From: Collinsella tanakaei
GTDB taxonomy: Bacteria; Actinomycetota; Coriobacteriia; Coriobacteriales; Coriobacteriaceae
Length of the DNA stretch: 64,000 nucleotides
NCBI RefSeq assembly: GCF_021531055.1
Contig: NZ_JADYTL010000001.1
Coordinates: forward strand, 124,001 to 188,000
Reading direction: 5' to 3'
Under the pieces are notes generated by a model. It had not been told where the DNA came from. It worked only from the letters and a program-made list of their open reading frames with translations, and made no database searches. The position numbers and the translations under genes were made by a program. Shown here in pieces: positions 1 through 9,375 of this stretch (within the stretch, counting starts at the first letter, position 1; every line of letters starts with the position of its first letter).

Positions 1-407
1 TCGAGCGGACGAACGTCGTCGACCTTCCGAGCCTCGGCTACACCTCCTCGTTCGATCTTGCCGTATGCGACGTCTCGTTTACGAGCATCCGGACCATCCT
101 CGCCGCCGTCATCGATGTGCTGCATCCGGGTGCGACCTTCGTGACGCTGGTCAAGCCGCAGTTCGAGGCCGCGCCCGACGATGTCGGTGAAGGCGGTATC
201 GTGCGAGACCCCGCTGTCCATGTACGCGTGCTGCACGAGTGTCTCGACTACGTGTCCGCCCATGGGCTCGACCCCCATGACATCTGCGCGTCGCCCATCA
301 CCGGCGCGAAGGGTAACCGCGAGTTCTTCCTTTTGGGAACGCGTGCCGTCGGTGAGGTTCCGGCTGCGCGCGTCGATGACCTCAAACGAAAGGCCGAGAA
401 CCTATGA
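1..407 (+). CDS. tlyA: TlyA-type rRNA 2'-O-methyltransferase, C-terminal part
   Basis: Only the last ~135 codons are present; the 5' end lies before the window and the reading frame starts at base 3. The family is an S4-domain plus FtsJ-like SAM-dependent methyltransferase that modifies 16S/23S rRNA ribose, historically called hemolysin TlyA. Visible features are the strand reading LAVCDVSFTS (the catalytic-core DVSF motif), then LVKPQFEA with the FtsJ-type lysine, and the tail SPITGAKGNREFFL typical of the family. The stop overlaps the nadK start (ATGA at 404-407), so the two are translationally coupled. The order tlyA-nadK-recN is common in Gram-positive genomes. The S4 domain cannot be seen here. 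Confidence 0.87.
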   Translation, partial: ERTNVVDLPSLGYTSSFDLAVCDVSFTSIRTILAAVIDVLHPGATFVTLVKPQFEAAPDDVGEGGIVRDPAVHVRVLHECLDYVSAHGLDPHDICASPITGAKGNREFFLLGTRAVGEVPAARVDDLKRKAENL

Positions 408-1273
408 AGATCTTCCTCGTCGCGAATTACTCCAAGGATGAGGCCGTCCAAAGCGGGCTGACGCTCGAGCTGTGGCTCACCCGTCAGGGGTACGAGGTCG
501 TGTGGGCCGCCGATAAGAACTCGAAGATCGCCGTCGACCATACTCCCGATATCGACGGCTCGGAGCTCGTCATCTCGCTCGGGGGAGACGGCACCCTGCT
601 TCGCGCGGCGCATCTGGTCGGTGCGCGCGAGATTCCCATTTTGGGCCTGTCCTACGGGCACCTCGGATTCCTGACGGCGGCGAGTCCCCAGGATCGTGAC
701 ATCCTGGGTGTCGTGTCCGATGCGCTTGCCGGTGAGATGCACGTCAGCCGACGCGCGACGATCGCGTGCGACGTGCATGTCGTGACGCCCGATGGGGGCG
801 AGGAGGTCATCTCCGCCACCGGCTTGAACGATATGGCGCTCGCACGCGGTCCTCTTTCCGACATGGTCGAATTCGATATCTCGGTCTCCGGTCACCACAT
901 CGACCGCCTGCGCGGCGACGGCGTCGTGGTCTCGACGGCCACCGGCTCGACGGGATACGCGCTGTCCGCCGGCGGCCCGATCGTCAGCCCCGATTTCGAC
1001 GGTATGGTGTGCGTGCCGATCGCCCCGCACACCATCCAGGCCCGTGCCTTCCTGACGTCGCCTTCCGACGTGATCGAGGTCACGATGTCGCGCGACCGTC
1101 CCTCGCAGCCCGCGATCGCCGTCGACGGTCAGTACATCCTTTCCGAGGGCGTGGTCGACCGTGTGGTCTCGCGTCGTGGCGATGCCGATATCCTGCTGCT
1201 CGATTACGGTCCGGAGAGCTTCTACAACTCGGTGTCCCGCGTGTTCTACGGAGTCAGGCGCCATGATCGATGA
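404..1273 (+). CDS. nadK: NAD kinase
   Basis: Phosphorylates NAD to NADP with ATP or polyphosphate in the cytoplasm. The 289-residue length is normal. The diagnostic GGDGT loop is at residues 60-64 (SLGGDGTLLRAAH), followed by the family block TGSTGYALSAGGPI and the C-terminal beta-rich region with VDGQ. The ATG overlaps the upstream tlyA stop and the gene runs 11 bp past the recN start, so tlyA-nadK-recN is a tightly coupled operon. Nothing is missing from the catalytic core. Confidence 0.95.
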   Translation: MKIFLVANYSKDEAVQSGLTLELWLTRQGYEVVWAADKNSKIAVDHTPDIDGSELVISLGGDGTLLRAAHLVGAREIPILGLSYGHLGFLTAASPQDRDILGVVSDALAGEMHVSRRATIACDVHVVTPDGGEEVISATGLNDMALARGPLSDMVEFDISVSGHHIDRLRGDGVVVSTATGSTGYALSAGGPIVSPDFDGMVCVPIAPHTIQARAFLTSPSDVIEVTMSRDRPSQPAIAVDGQYILSEGVVDRVVSRRGDADILLLDYGPESFYNSVSRVFYGVRRHDR

Positions 1274-2915
1274 GCTGCATGTCGAGAACCTCGCGCTGAT
1301 CGAGGACGCCGTGCTCGAACCGGCGCCCGGTCTGACCGTGCTCACCGGCGAGACGGGGGCGGGTAAGACCGCGCTGTTGTCCGCCTGCAAATTGCTCATG
1401 GGCGATCGTGCGGATTCCGCGATGGTCCGCGAGGGCACGGATGCCGCGGTGGTCGAGGGCCGTCTGTTCGACGGTCCGCACGATACCGAGGGCACCGTCG
1501 TCGTGAGGCGGGTCGCCGCCGACGGCAGGAGCCGCGTGCGCATCGACGGTACGCTGGCAAGCGTGAAGGAGCTGTCCGCGCGCATCGGATCGCATATCGA
1601 CCTGTGCGGGCAGCACGAGCATCAGCGTCTGCTCGATTCCGCGACCCATGTCGAGATGGTCGATCTGTGGGCTGGAACCGCGGTCTCCCGGCCGCTCGAT
1701 GCCTATCGTCGCGCCCTTCGCGAAGCGCGTGAGGCGCAGCGTGAGGTCGATCGGGTCGAGCGGGCGTCGCGTACACAGGGCGCACGGCTTGAGGAGGCGC
1801 GTTTCGCCTACGATCGCATCTGCGATGTCGATCCTCAGCCCGGTGAGCTCGAGGAGCTCGAGGAGACGCTTCCGCGAGCCCAGCACGCCGAATCGCTCGT
1901 CTCGTGCGCGCTCGATGCCGACGAGTCGCTTTCCGGTGAGGGGGGCGCCCTGGACGCGCTCAACGCGGCGATCGCGGAGCTATCGCGTATGGGTACGGTC
2001 GATCACGCGCTCTCGCGGTTTGCCGACGCGCTCGCCGAGGCGGCCATCCTCATCGAGGATGCCGCATCGGACCTGCGTCGATATCGGGATGACATCGATT
2101 TCGACCCGGCGTCCTTGGCTCAGCTGCAGGAGCGCTATTCCGCGCTCAAGGGGCTCATGCGCCAGTTCGGTCCGCATATGGAGGATGTGTTTTCGCGTCG
2201 GCAGGAGGCCGAGGAGCTGCTCTCGCTCGTCGACGATGCCGATCGTCATGTGGCCAAGGCCCGCGAGGTTCGCGACGCGGCCGAGACGGCACTCGCACGG
2301 GCGGCACGCGACCTGCAACGCGCCCGTAACGCCGTCGCGCCCCGCTTTTGCCGCGAGGTCGGCAAGCAGATGGCCCGTCTCGAGATGGGTGCATCCGAGG
2401 TCGTCTGGGATGCGCGCGAGCTTCCGCGCGAGCAGTGGAGCGAGATCGGGCCGGCAAGCTATGAGCTTCTGTATCGCAGCGGTTCTGGCATGACGCCGCG
2501 TCCGTTGCGCCGCATCGCCTCGGGCGGCGAGCTTTCCCGCGTGATGCTCGCCTGCAAGGTGGTGCTCGGCGAGGCTGACGGCGTCGATACGCTCGTGTTC
2601 GACGAGGTCGACGCCGGCGTGGGCGGCTCGGTCGCCCGCAGCCTGGCGGCGGTTCTCGCAGACCTGTCGCGCACGCATCAGGTGATCGTCGTCACGCACC
2701 TCGCGCAGGTCGCTGTCATGGGCGATATCCACTATGTCGTACGGAAATCGGACGGCGACATGCCCAAGACCACGCTTTCACGCGTCGGCGGTGAGGGCCG
2801 CGTGCGGGAGGTCGCGCGCATGCTGTCCGGCGATGCCAGCCAGGCGTCTCTCGCGCATGCACGGCAGATGCTTCGCGAGGCCGGTCATTTGGATGTGAGC
2901 GCGTCGGTCGGCTGA
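1263..2915 (+). CDS. recN: DNA repair protein RecN
   Basis: SMC-like ATPase that acts at DNA double-strand breaks during recombinational repair. The ATG at 1263 gives the typical N-terminus MIDELHVENLALI; longer in-frame starts would lie inside nadK. Walker A GETGAGKT is at residues 29-36, the middle is a long charged coiled-coil, and the C-terminal half has the ABC signature (IASGGELSRVMLA) and Walker B (LVFDEVDAGVGG), then VTHLAQVA. The 550-residue length is typical. It overlaps nadK by 11 bp. Its TGA at 2913-2915 directly abuts the stop of the convergent aroQ, with no room for a dedicated terminator. Confidence 0.95.
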   Translation: MIDELHVENLALIEDAVLEPAPGLTVLTGETGAGKTALLSACKLLMGDRADSAMVREGTDAAVVEGRLFDGPHDTEGTVVVRRVAADGRSRVRIDGTLASVKELSARIGSHIDLCGQHEHQRLLDSATHVEMVDLWAGTAVSRPLDAYRRALREAREAQREVDRVERASRTQGARLEEARFAYDRICDVDPQPGELEELEETLPRAQHAESLVSCALDADESLSGEGGALDALNAAIAELSRMGTVDHALSRFADALAEAAILIEDAASDLRRYRDDIDFDPASLAQLQERYSALKGLMRQFGPHMEDVFSRRQEAEELLSLVDDADRHVAKAREVRDAAETALARAARDLQRARNAVAPRFCREVGKQMARLEMGASEVVWDARELPREQWSEIGPASYELLYRSGSGMTPRPLRRIASGGELSRVMLACKVVLGEADGVDTLVFDEVDAGVGGSVARSLAAVLADLSRTHQVIVVTHLAQVAVMGDIHYVVRKSDGDMPKTTLSRVGGEGRVREVARMLSGDASQASLAHARQMLREAGHLDVSASVG

Positions 2916-3362
2916 TCAGGCGTCTTTGCCGTCGATATGCTCGACGAGGATGCGCATGGCGTGCGCATAGCCGTCGAGCCCTTCGCCCGTGACGGTGGCG
3001 ATGCATGCGTCGCGCACATAGGAGATCTGCCGGAAGGCCTCACGTCGGTCCACGGCCGAGATGTGGATCTCGACGGTGGGAAGCGCGACCGCCTTCAGGG
3101 CATCGAGGATGCCCACGCTCGTGTGCGTATAGGCTGCCGGGTTGATCACGATGCCATCGAAGGTGCCATACGCCTCCTGGATCTTGTCGATCAGATCTCC
3201 CTCATGATTCGATTGGTATACCTCGATGCGCCCGCATCCCAGCTCGGCGCCGGTCCGCTCGCACAACGCGACGAGATCCTCATAGGTTTCGCGTCCGTAG
3301 ATGTCCGGCTCGCGAATGCCGAGCATATTGAGGTTGGGGCCGTTGATGACGAGAATGTCCAT
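2916..3362 (-). CDS. aroQ: 3-dehydroquinate dehydratase, type II
   Basis: Third step of the shikimate pathway: dehydrates 3-dehydroquinate to 3-dehydroshikimate. It is the small flavodoxin-like type II enzyme (148 aa, forms dodecamers). NGPNLN is at residues 7-12; Arg17 and the catalytic Tyr22 lie in the flexible lid IREPDIYG; SNHEG is at 51-55 and the catalytic His100 in EIHIS. It is the last gene of the aromatic operon, 33 bp after aroEK, with an upstream AAGGAG. Its stop touches the recN stop. Confidence 0.96.
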   Translation of the reverse strand: MDILVINGPNLNMLGIREPDIYGRETYEDLVALCERTGAELGCGRIEVYQSNHEGDLIDKIQEAYGTFDGIVINPAAYTHTSVGILDALKAVALPTVEIHISAVDRREAFRQISYVRDACIATVTGEGLDGYAHAMRILVEHIDGKDA

Positions 3363-3395
3363 GGAAGCTCCTTCGTGCCTGGGATCGAGGTGCGC

Positions 3396-4646
3396 TTATT
3401 CGTCGATCATGGGTGGCAGGCCCTCGAAGATGACGCGTGCCGTGGCCTGCGCGCTTTCACGCGAGTCGACGATCGTGTCGGCCCAGGAGCGATACAGACC
3501 CATGCGCTGCTCGGCAAGGTGCTCGATACCGTCTCGGGCGGTGATGGGGCGGCCTTTTTTCGAGAGTTGGTCGAGCGGTCTGTTGAGCATGACGATCCGG
3601 CTGTTCTGATGGAGCAGGGGATAGTTCTCCTCACGCGTCACCACGCCGCCGCCGCATGAGATGACGAGGCGCGAGCGCTGCGCGATGTCGTTCGTGCAGG
3701 CGGTCTCCTGCTCACGGAACGCTCGCTCCCCTTCGGACTCGATGTATTCCGCACAGGTGCGTCCCAGACGGCGCTCGAGTTCGTGGTCGATATCGATGTG
3801 CTCCCGGTCGAGCATACCGGCGAGCTGCTGACCTACGCGCGTCTTGCCGGACCCGGGCATACCGATGAGCACGATGTTCTGCTCGGTCGCCGAAAGCGTA
3901 TCGCAGACTTCGTGGATACGTGCGGCATCAACGGTCGCGCCGGTGTAGCGCTCGGTCGCCTGGGCGGCTTGGGCGACGAGCATGAGCAGGCCGCCGACGG
4001 CGGGAATCCCCAGGCGCTCGGCCTCCATCATGAGGCCGGTGCGCGCCGGGTTGTAGACGATATCGACGACGGCTTTCAGGCGATCGAAGCCCTCGAGGGT
4101 GCAGGGCGACTCCGGACAGGAGGGATACATGCCCACCGGCGTGCAGTTGACGATCATGTCGGCATGGGCATACCGGTCAAGATCCCCATAGGTGACTGCC
4201 CCGGTACGGTTGACCGAGACCGGGCTCGCGCCCATATCGGTCAGGACGCGCAGCGCGGTCGTCCCGGCACCGCCGTCGCCGCCGAGCACGAGCACGCATG
4301 CGCCCTCAAGATCGACGCCGGTCGACTCGACCAGGAACTTGAAGCCGAAATAATCGGTGTTGTCGCCGCGAAGGCGACCGTCGGCGAGCCTCGTGATCGT
4401 GTTCACGTTGCCCATGCGGCGAGCGACGTCCGACAACTCGTCGAGATAGGGGACGACCGTCTTCTTGTACGGGATGGTGACGTTGACACCTTCCCATTCG
4501 TCACCATGCAAAAATGCCTCGACCTGCTCGGGTTCGCGCTCGAAGCGCACATAGTCGATACCCGCGAGTTCGCGGTAGATGACCGGCGTGTAGCTATGGC
4601 CGAGCGTGCGACCGAGGACGCCATAGGGGCGCGTCACATTTCCCAT
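3396..4646 (-). CDS. aroEK: Bifunctional shikimate dehydrogenase / shikimate kinase (AroE-AroK fusion)
   Basis: One 416-residue chain joins two consecutive pathway enzymes. Residues 1-255 resemble shikimate dehydrogenase: the shikimate-site lysine in IPYKK (K61), NTDYFGF with D98, NADP-binding NRT at 146-148. Residues 256-416 are shikimate kinase: P-loop GMPGSGKT at 262-269, the DID pair at 285-287, CGGGVV at 331-336, lid arginine R366. The start is the ATG at 4646, preceded by GGAGG and overlapping the pheA stop (TGATG). The nucleotide loop reads LGGDGGAGTTA, which looks one residue longer than the usual GAGGAA-type loop. The combined symbol is descriptive, not standard. Confidence 0.92.
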   Translation of the reverse strand: MGNVTRPYGVLGRTLGHSYTPVIYRELAGIDYVRFEREPEQVEAFLHGDEWEGVNVTIPYKKTVVPYLDELSDVARRMGNVNTITRLADGRLRGDNTDYFGFKFLVESTGVDLEGACVLVLGGDGGAGTTALRVLTDMGASPVSVNRTGAVTYGDLDRYAHADMIVNCTPVGMYPSCPESPCTLEGFDRLKAVVDIVYNPARTGLMMEAERLGIPAVGGLLMLVAQAAQATERYTGATVDAARIHEVCDTLSATEQNIVLIGMPGSGKTRVGQQLAGMLDREHIDIDHELERRLGRTCAEYIESEGERAFREQETACTNDIAQRSRLVISCGGGVVTREENYPLLHQNSRIVMLNRPLDQLSKKGRPITARDGIEHLAEQRMGLYRSWADTIVDSRESAQATARVIFEGLPPMIDE

Positions 4647-5785
4647 CAGAGTACCTCCGTGTAGGATCCGAGATAGTCGACGTGCTCGCACACGTCGTCC
4701 AGCGCGTCGAGAAGGGCCGGTAGGCGGTCGCTTTCGACCGGGCATTCGACATCGAAGTAGAACATGAACTCGAAGTCGTGCCCGACGATCGGACGGCTCT
4801 CGAGTTTAACGAGGTTGATATCGAGCGCATAGAAGCGTTCGAGCACGCGGTACAGCGAGCCCGGTTCATGGGACAGGCGCACCACAAGCGAGGTGCGGGT
4901 GGCGCCGGGATAGATCTCGGGATGTGCGGACACGACGACGAAGCGGGTGTAGTTGTTGTCGGAATCCTGTACGTCATGGGCGAGGATGTCAAGGTCGTAG
5001 AGGGATGCGCAGGCCTTGGAGGCAAGCGCCGCGACATCGTCGCGGTCGGAGGCCGCCACGAACGCCGCTGCCATCGCCGTGTTCTCGAAGACGTTCACGT
5101 GGGCGTCGAGACCCTCGAGGAAACGCGAGCACTGGGCGACCGCCTGCTCGTGGGAGTACACCTCCTTGACCTCGTCGAGTTTTGTGCCGCGCTTAGCCAC
5201 GAGCTGGTGGTCGATCTTCAGGCGCAGCGACCGCACGATCGAACAGGAGTACCGTGCGAGCAGGTCGTAGACGGCATTGACCGAACCGGCGGTGGAGTTC
5301 TCGATGGGGACCACGCCGTAGGTGCACCTGCCGTCCGTGACGGCGCGGAAGACGTCCTCGAACGATTCGCAGTACGTGATCTGCGGGATGCGGAACAGCC
5401 GGCATGCGGCAAGCTGGCTATACGCGCCTTCGACGCCCTGGCAGGCGACGGATGCCATATCGGGAAACGCGGTCTCCACCCGCGATGCGTCCAAGACCTT
5501 GGAGGGAGCGCTCGGGGTATCGCCATGGATGATCTTGAGCTGTTCGGCCTTGTTCATGCTCATGAGAAGCGAGAACAGGCTCAGCGCCCCGTCACGGTAG
5601 CGCTCGGGCGTCGCGTGGGCGATATCCAGAAGTTTCTCGCGTTCGCGTGCAGGGTCGAAGACGGCTTTGCCCGTCTCGCGTTTCGACGCCGCGACGCTCG
5701 CGGCGAGTTCCATGCGCTCGACGTAGAGATCGAGCAGTGCGTCGTCGATCGCGTCGATGCGGGATCGGATGTCCGAGAGGTCCAT
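4646..5785 (-). CDS. pheA: Chorismate mutase / prephenate dehydratase (P-protein)
   Basis: Committed steps to phenylalanine: chorismate to prephenate to phenylpyruvate. The 379 residues show three parts. An AroQ-type chorismate mutase helix bundle spans about 1-85 (R7, R24, K35 region). A prephenate dehydratase spans about 112-285, with GVEGAYSQ, the IENSTAGSV block and the catalytic TRF at 280-282. A C-terminal ACT domain spans about 298-379, with the phenylalanine-sensing motif ESRP at 329-332, so feedback inhibition by Phe is expected. It starts 3 bp after aroC and its stop overlaps the aroEK start. Confidence 0.95.
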   Translation of the reverse strand: MDLSDIRSRIDAIDDALLDLYVERMELAASVAASKRETGKAVFDPAREREKLLDIAHATPERYRDGALSLFSLLMSMNKAEQLKIIHGDTPSAPSKVLDASRVETAFPDMASVACQGVEGAYSQLAACRLFRIPQITYCESFEDVFRAVTDGRCTYGVVPIENSTAGSVNAVYDLLARYSCSIVRSLRLKIDHQLVAKRGTKLDEVKEVYSHEQAVAQCSRFLEGLDAHVNVFENTAMAAAFVAASDRDDVAALASKACASLYDLDILAHDVQDSDNNYTRFVVVSAHPEIYPGATRTSLVVRLSHEPGSLYRVLERFYALDINLVKLESRPIVGHDFEFMFYFDVECPVESDRLPALLDALDDVCEHVDYLGSYTEVL

Positions 5786-5788
5786 GGG

Positions 5789-6925
5789 TCAATCCTTCTG
5801 ATCGTTGGCGGTCGTGATGCCGGTGAAGGCTGCTGCCCCCTCATCGGTAAGCAGGGCGTCCATGAGGGCGAGGGCGCATGCCGCTTCGGCGACCGGCACG
5901 GCGCGCGGCACGATGCAGGGATCGTGCCGGCCATGTATCGACAGGTCGGCATCGCTCATGTGCTCGAGATCGATGCTCGCCTGCGTTCGCGCGATGGACG
6001 GGGTCGGCTTCACGGCCATGCGCCAGATGATCGGCGCCGCGGTGGTGATGCCGCCCAGGATGCCGCCGGCGTTATTGGACTGGACGGCAACCTCGCCGTC
6101 GCTTACCCGATACGGATCGTTGTTCTGGCTGCCGAGCATCCGCGCCGCCTGGAAGCCCGCACCGAACTCGACCCCCTTGACCGCCGGGATGCCGAAGGCG
6201 ATCTGCGCGATGCGGTTCTCGATGCCGTCGAACATGGGGTCGCCGATGCCCGCCGGCATACCGTATGCCGCGCACTCGATGACGCCGCCGATGCTGTCCT
6301 GCTCGGCTTTCGCTCCAAGGATCGCGTCGTGCATCGCGCTCGCCGCCGCCGTGCTCACGCAGGGAAGGGCGTTCGCCCGGATCAGGGTGGCCTGGGAGGG
6401 ATTGAGGTGCAGCGGGTCGAGCGGCATGTCCAGGATCGGCTCGGTGCCGAGGGAGGAGATGTGCGCGACGATGCGGATGCCACGCGATTCGAGCGCTTGA
6501 CAGGCGATGGCGCCCGCCGCGCACAGCGGAGCGGTCAGCCGTCCGGAGAAGTGTCCGCCGCCCGCGACATCGTGGTAGCCGCGATATTTGACGTAGGCGG
6601 GGTAGTCGGCGTGTCCTGGCCGCGGGATGCGACGGAGTTCGTCATAGTCGCGCGAGCGCGTGTCGCCGTTGCGGATGATGCCGGCGATCGGTGCGCCGTT
6701 GGTGTGCCCGTCCGTCAAGCCTGCGATGAACTCGACGGTGTCGGTCTCGCGGCGTGCCGTGGCGGTGCGGCTCCTGCCGGGCGCCCGACGGTCGAGCAGT
6801 TGCTGGACCTGCTCGGTGTCGATCGCGATGCCGGCGGGAACGCCGTCGAGTGAGAACCCGATGGCGGGGGAGTGCGACTGCCCGAAGATGGAGAGCGTGA
6901 TGGATGTTCCGTATACCGAAGCCAT
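5789..6925 (-). CDS. aroC: Chorismate synthase
   Basis: Last step of the common aromatic pathway: converts 5-enolpyruvylshikimate 3-phosphate to chorismate, needing reduced FMN. The 378 residues begin with the family pattern FGQSHSPAIG (one of the three PROSITE signatures). RPGHADY with the active-site His lies near residue 100, and the third signature region reads GRHDPCIVPRAVPVAEA near the C-terminus. The gap to aroA is 13 bp and to pheA 3 bp. The enzyme is usually tetrameric and cytoplasmic. Confidence 0.96.
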   Translation of the reverse strand: MASVYGTSITLSIFGQSHSPAIGFSLDGVPAGIAIDTEQVQQLLDRRAPGRSRTATARRETDTVEFIAGLTDGHTNGAPIAGIIRNGDTRSRDYDELRRIPRPGHADYPAYVKYRGYHDVAGGGHFSGRLTAPLCAAGAIACQALESRGIRIVAHISSLGTEPILDMPLDPLHLNPSQATLIRANALPCVSTAAASAMHDAILGAKAEQDSIGGVIECAAYGMPAGIGDPMFDGIENRIAQIAFGIPAVKGVEFGAGFQAARMLGSQNNDPYRVSDGEVAVQSNNAGGILGGITTAAPIIWRMAVKPTPSIARTQASIDLEHMSDADLSIHGRHDPCIVPRAVPVAEAACALALMDALLTDEGAAAFTGITTANDQKD

Positions 6926-6938
6926 GGGACCCCTTCGT

Positions 6939-8258
6939 TTACGCTTCCGTGAGTTCGACTTGACCGCCGAGGAGGCGGTAGTGGTCGAAGAATTGCGGAT
7001 AGGACTTCTGGACGGCCTGCGCGCCGCGGATCGTGACGGTGCCCTCGCAACGGATCGCGGCGATCGCCGCCATCATGGCGATACGATGGTCGTTGTGCGC
7101 GTCGACGACGCCGCCGCGCAGGCGCCCGACGCCATGGATGACGAGGCTGTCGCGGTCGATGTCCACCTGCGCGCCGAGCGCGTTCAGCTCCGAGGCGGTC
7201 GTGGCGAGGCGATCGGACTCCTTGATGCGCAGACGTGCGCAATCGCGGATGACGGTCGTACCCTCACAGCAGGAGGCGACGGCGGCGATCACGGGCACGA
7301 GATCGGGGATATCCTGCGCACTCATCGAGAAGGCATGGAGCTGGTCGGGCTGGACGATGGCGGAATCGGCCGAACGCCGCGTCCTCGCGCCGAAACGCGA
7401 CAGCGCGGCGAGCACGTTGCGGTCGCCCTGCGCCGAGGTGAGCGAGACGCCCGCGACCTCGATCGGGTCCGTGCCGAGCGCGCCAGCGCACAGCCAAAAC
7501 GCCGCGTTCGACCAGTCTCCCTCAACGCGAACCTCGCCGGGAGAGCGGTAGGAGCGGTCCTTGGTGCAAAAGCGCGTGACCTCGTCGATCCCGTTCGCGG
7601 CGACGCCGCGGTCGACGCGGACCTCGATGCCGAACTGCTTGAGGACCTGCAGCGTGATGTTGATGTAGGGACGGCTCTCTATACGGCCCACGACCTCGAT
7701 CTCACACGCCCCCGGCAACAGCGGGGCGGCGAGCAGCAGGCCGGTGATGTATTGGGAGCTGACCGTGCCGGGAAGTGTGAATCGGCCGGGACGGATGCGA
7801 CCGGACGTCCGCAACGGGAAACCGTCTTCGCGTTCGATCCCGCATCCCGCCGCCACCAGCTCGTCATCAAGCGGTGAGAGGGGACGCTGCCCGAGTCGCT
7901 CGGATCCGATAAAGGTCGCATCGGCGCCGAGCGCGCACGCGACCGGCAGCATGAACCTGAGCGTGCTGCCGGATTCCCCGCAATCGAGGGTGGCGCCCTG
8001 GAATGCCTTGAGGATGCCGAGCTCGATGCTCTTGGCGATCGGATGCACCTCGAAGCCGTCATCGGTCTTTTCGATGCGGGCGCCGAGCGCGGCAAGGCAG
8101 CGGACGGTGGCATCGATGTCCTCGCACGTGGTGTTGCAGATCACGTGCGTGGTTGAGCTCGAAAGCGCGGCGGCTATGATCATGCGGTGGGCGACGGACT
8201 TGGATGCGATCGCCGGCACCGTTCCGGAGAGCCGGCGCGGCTCGATGGTGGCTAGCAT
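6939..8258 (-). CDS. aroA: 3-phosphoshikimate 1-carboxyvinyltransferase (EPSP synthase)
   Basis: Transfers the enolpyruvyl group of PEP to shikimate 3-phosphate. The 439-residue length fits the family. The substrate pair K20-S21 and R25 lie in ASKSVAHR. The PEP-loop reads GESGSTLR at 94-101, keeping the glycine equivalent to E. coli G96, so the change linked to glyphosate tolerance at that site is absent. LRIKESDRL and the C-terminal DHRIAM motif are present. The ATG at 8258 overlaps the aroB stop by 7 bp. Confidence 0.95.
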   Translation of the reverse strand: MLATIEPRRLSGTVPAIASKSVAHRMIIAAALSSSTTHVICNTTCEDIDATVRCLAALGARIEKTDDGFEVHPIAKSIELGILKAFQGATLDCGESGSTLRFMLPVACALGADATFIGSERLGQRPLSPLDDELVAAGCGIEREDGFPLRTSGRIRPGRFTLPGTVSSQYITGLLLAAPLLPGACEIEVVGRIESRPYINITLQVLKQFGIEVRVDRGVAANGIDEVTRFCTKDRSYRSPGEVRVEGDWSNAAFWLCAGALGTDPIEVAGVSLTSAQGDRNVLAALSRFGARTRRSADSAIVQPDQLHAFSMSAQDIPDLVPVIAAVASCCEGTTVIRDCARLRIKESDRLATTASELNALGAQVDIDRDSLVIHGVGRLRGGVVDAHNDHRIAMMAAIAAIRCEGTVTIRGAQAVQKSYPQFFDHYRLLGGQVELTEA

Positions 8259-9373
8259 TGCGCATCACCTTCGCTTTCCGAAAGGCCTTCCTCGATCAGC
8301 GAGCGGAACTCCGCGAGCGGGATCCGCTCGATGGAACACGCTCCGATGCGATGCGGCAAGACGACGTCGATCTCGTCGCCGGCGCGCTTCTTGTCGTGCA
8401 GCGCGGCGGCGTAGAGCTCGTCGACGGGGAAGGTGTTCGATCCCTGCAGGCCGTGGGCGCGGCAGAGCGCCACGATGCGCTCCGGCACATCCGCGTCGCA
8501 GATACCGCGGTGTGCGGCGGCGCGGCAGATCGCTCCCATACCGAGGGCGACGCAGGTGCCGTGGCCGAGGCTGTACGCGGCGCACGATTCGATGGCATGA
8601 CCGATGCTGTGTCCGAAGTTGAGCAGCTTCCGGGTTCCGGTCTCGCGCTCGTCGGCAACCACGACGGCGCGTTTGATATCGATGTTCCGTGCGACGAGGT
8701 ACGCGACGCGCGGCAGGTCGCGCATGAGGAGCTCGAGGGTGAGCGGGGTGCGCTCGAGCTCGGCGAACAGGTCCGCATCGGCGATCGCGGCGTGCTTGAC
8801 GACCTCGCCGCACCCGTCGGCGAACTGCTCGGACGATAGGGTGGCCAAGCATCCCACGTCGGCGATCACGACGCTCGGTTGCCAGAAGGCGCCGGCGAGG
8901 TTCTTGCCCGCTGCAAGATCGATGGCGGTCTTTCCTCCCACGGAGGAGTCGACCATCGCCAGCAGGCTCGTGGGCATCTGGATGAACCGGCACCCGCGCA
9001 TATACGTAGCGGCGGCGAACCCCGCGACGTCCCCGACCACACCGCCGCCGAGTGCGACGACGATATCGCTGCGCGTCAGTTCATGTGCGGACATGAATTC
9101 GAGGATATCGATCAGCGTATCGGCGCGTTTACTCGCCTCGCCGGCTTCGAAGGTGTACTGCGATGCGGCATAGCCGGCGTCCTGCAGGCTCTTGAGCACC
9201 GGCTGCGCATAGAGCGGGCCGACATTCGAGTCGGTCACGACGACCGCCCGTGCACCGCCGCAGACCTCGCGGGCGATGGCGCCGGCCGCTTCCAACAGGA
9301 ACGTGCCGATATGGACCTGGTAGGGTCGACCGGTGTCGACGTCGAGCGTGTAGTAGATCTTGGACTCAGCCAT
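8252..9373 (-). CDS. aroB: 3-dehydroquinate synthase
   Basis: Second pathway step: cyclises DAHP to 3-dehydroquinate using NAD and a divalent metal. The ATG at 9373 (MAESKIYYT) gives 373 residues, the family norm; longer frames would run into tyrA. The NAD and metal-site blocks GGGVVGDVAGF and SVGGKTAID are visible, with the metal-ligand His in the NFGHSIGHAIE region. It starts 2 bp after the tyrA stop. The Shine-Dalgarno is weak (GAAGGA, spaced about 10 bp), suggesting dependence on coupling with tyrA. Confidence 0.94.
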   Translation of the reverse strand: MAESKIYYTLDVDTGRPYQVHIGTFLLEAAGAIAREVCGGARAVVVTDSNVGPLYAQPVLKSLQDAGYAASQYTFEAGEASKRADTLIDILEFMSAHELTRSDIVVALGGGVVGDVAGFAAATYMRGCRFIQMPTSLLAMVDSSVGGKTAIDLAAGKNLAGAFWQPSVVIADVGCLATLSSEQFADGCGEVVKHAAIADADLFAELERTPLTLELLMRDLPRVAYLVARNIDIKRAVVVADERETGTRKLLNFGHSIGHAIESCAAYSLGHGTCVALGMGAICRAAAHRGICDADVPERIVALCRAHGLQGSNTFPVDELYAAALHDKKRAGDEIDVVLPHRIGACSIERIPLAEFRSLIEEGLSESEGDAQC

Positions 9374-9375
9374 GG

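Noticed and set aside
4778-6853. 691-codon plus-strand frame opposite pheA and aroC
   Set aside because: Shadow of the real genes, whose active-site motifs are intact on the minus strand.
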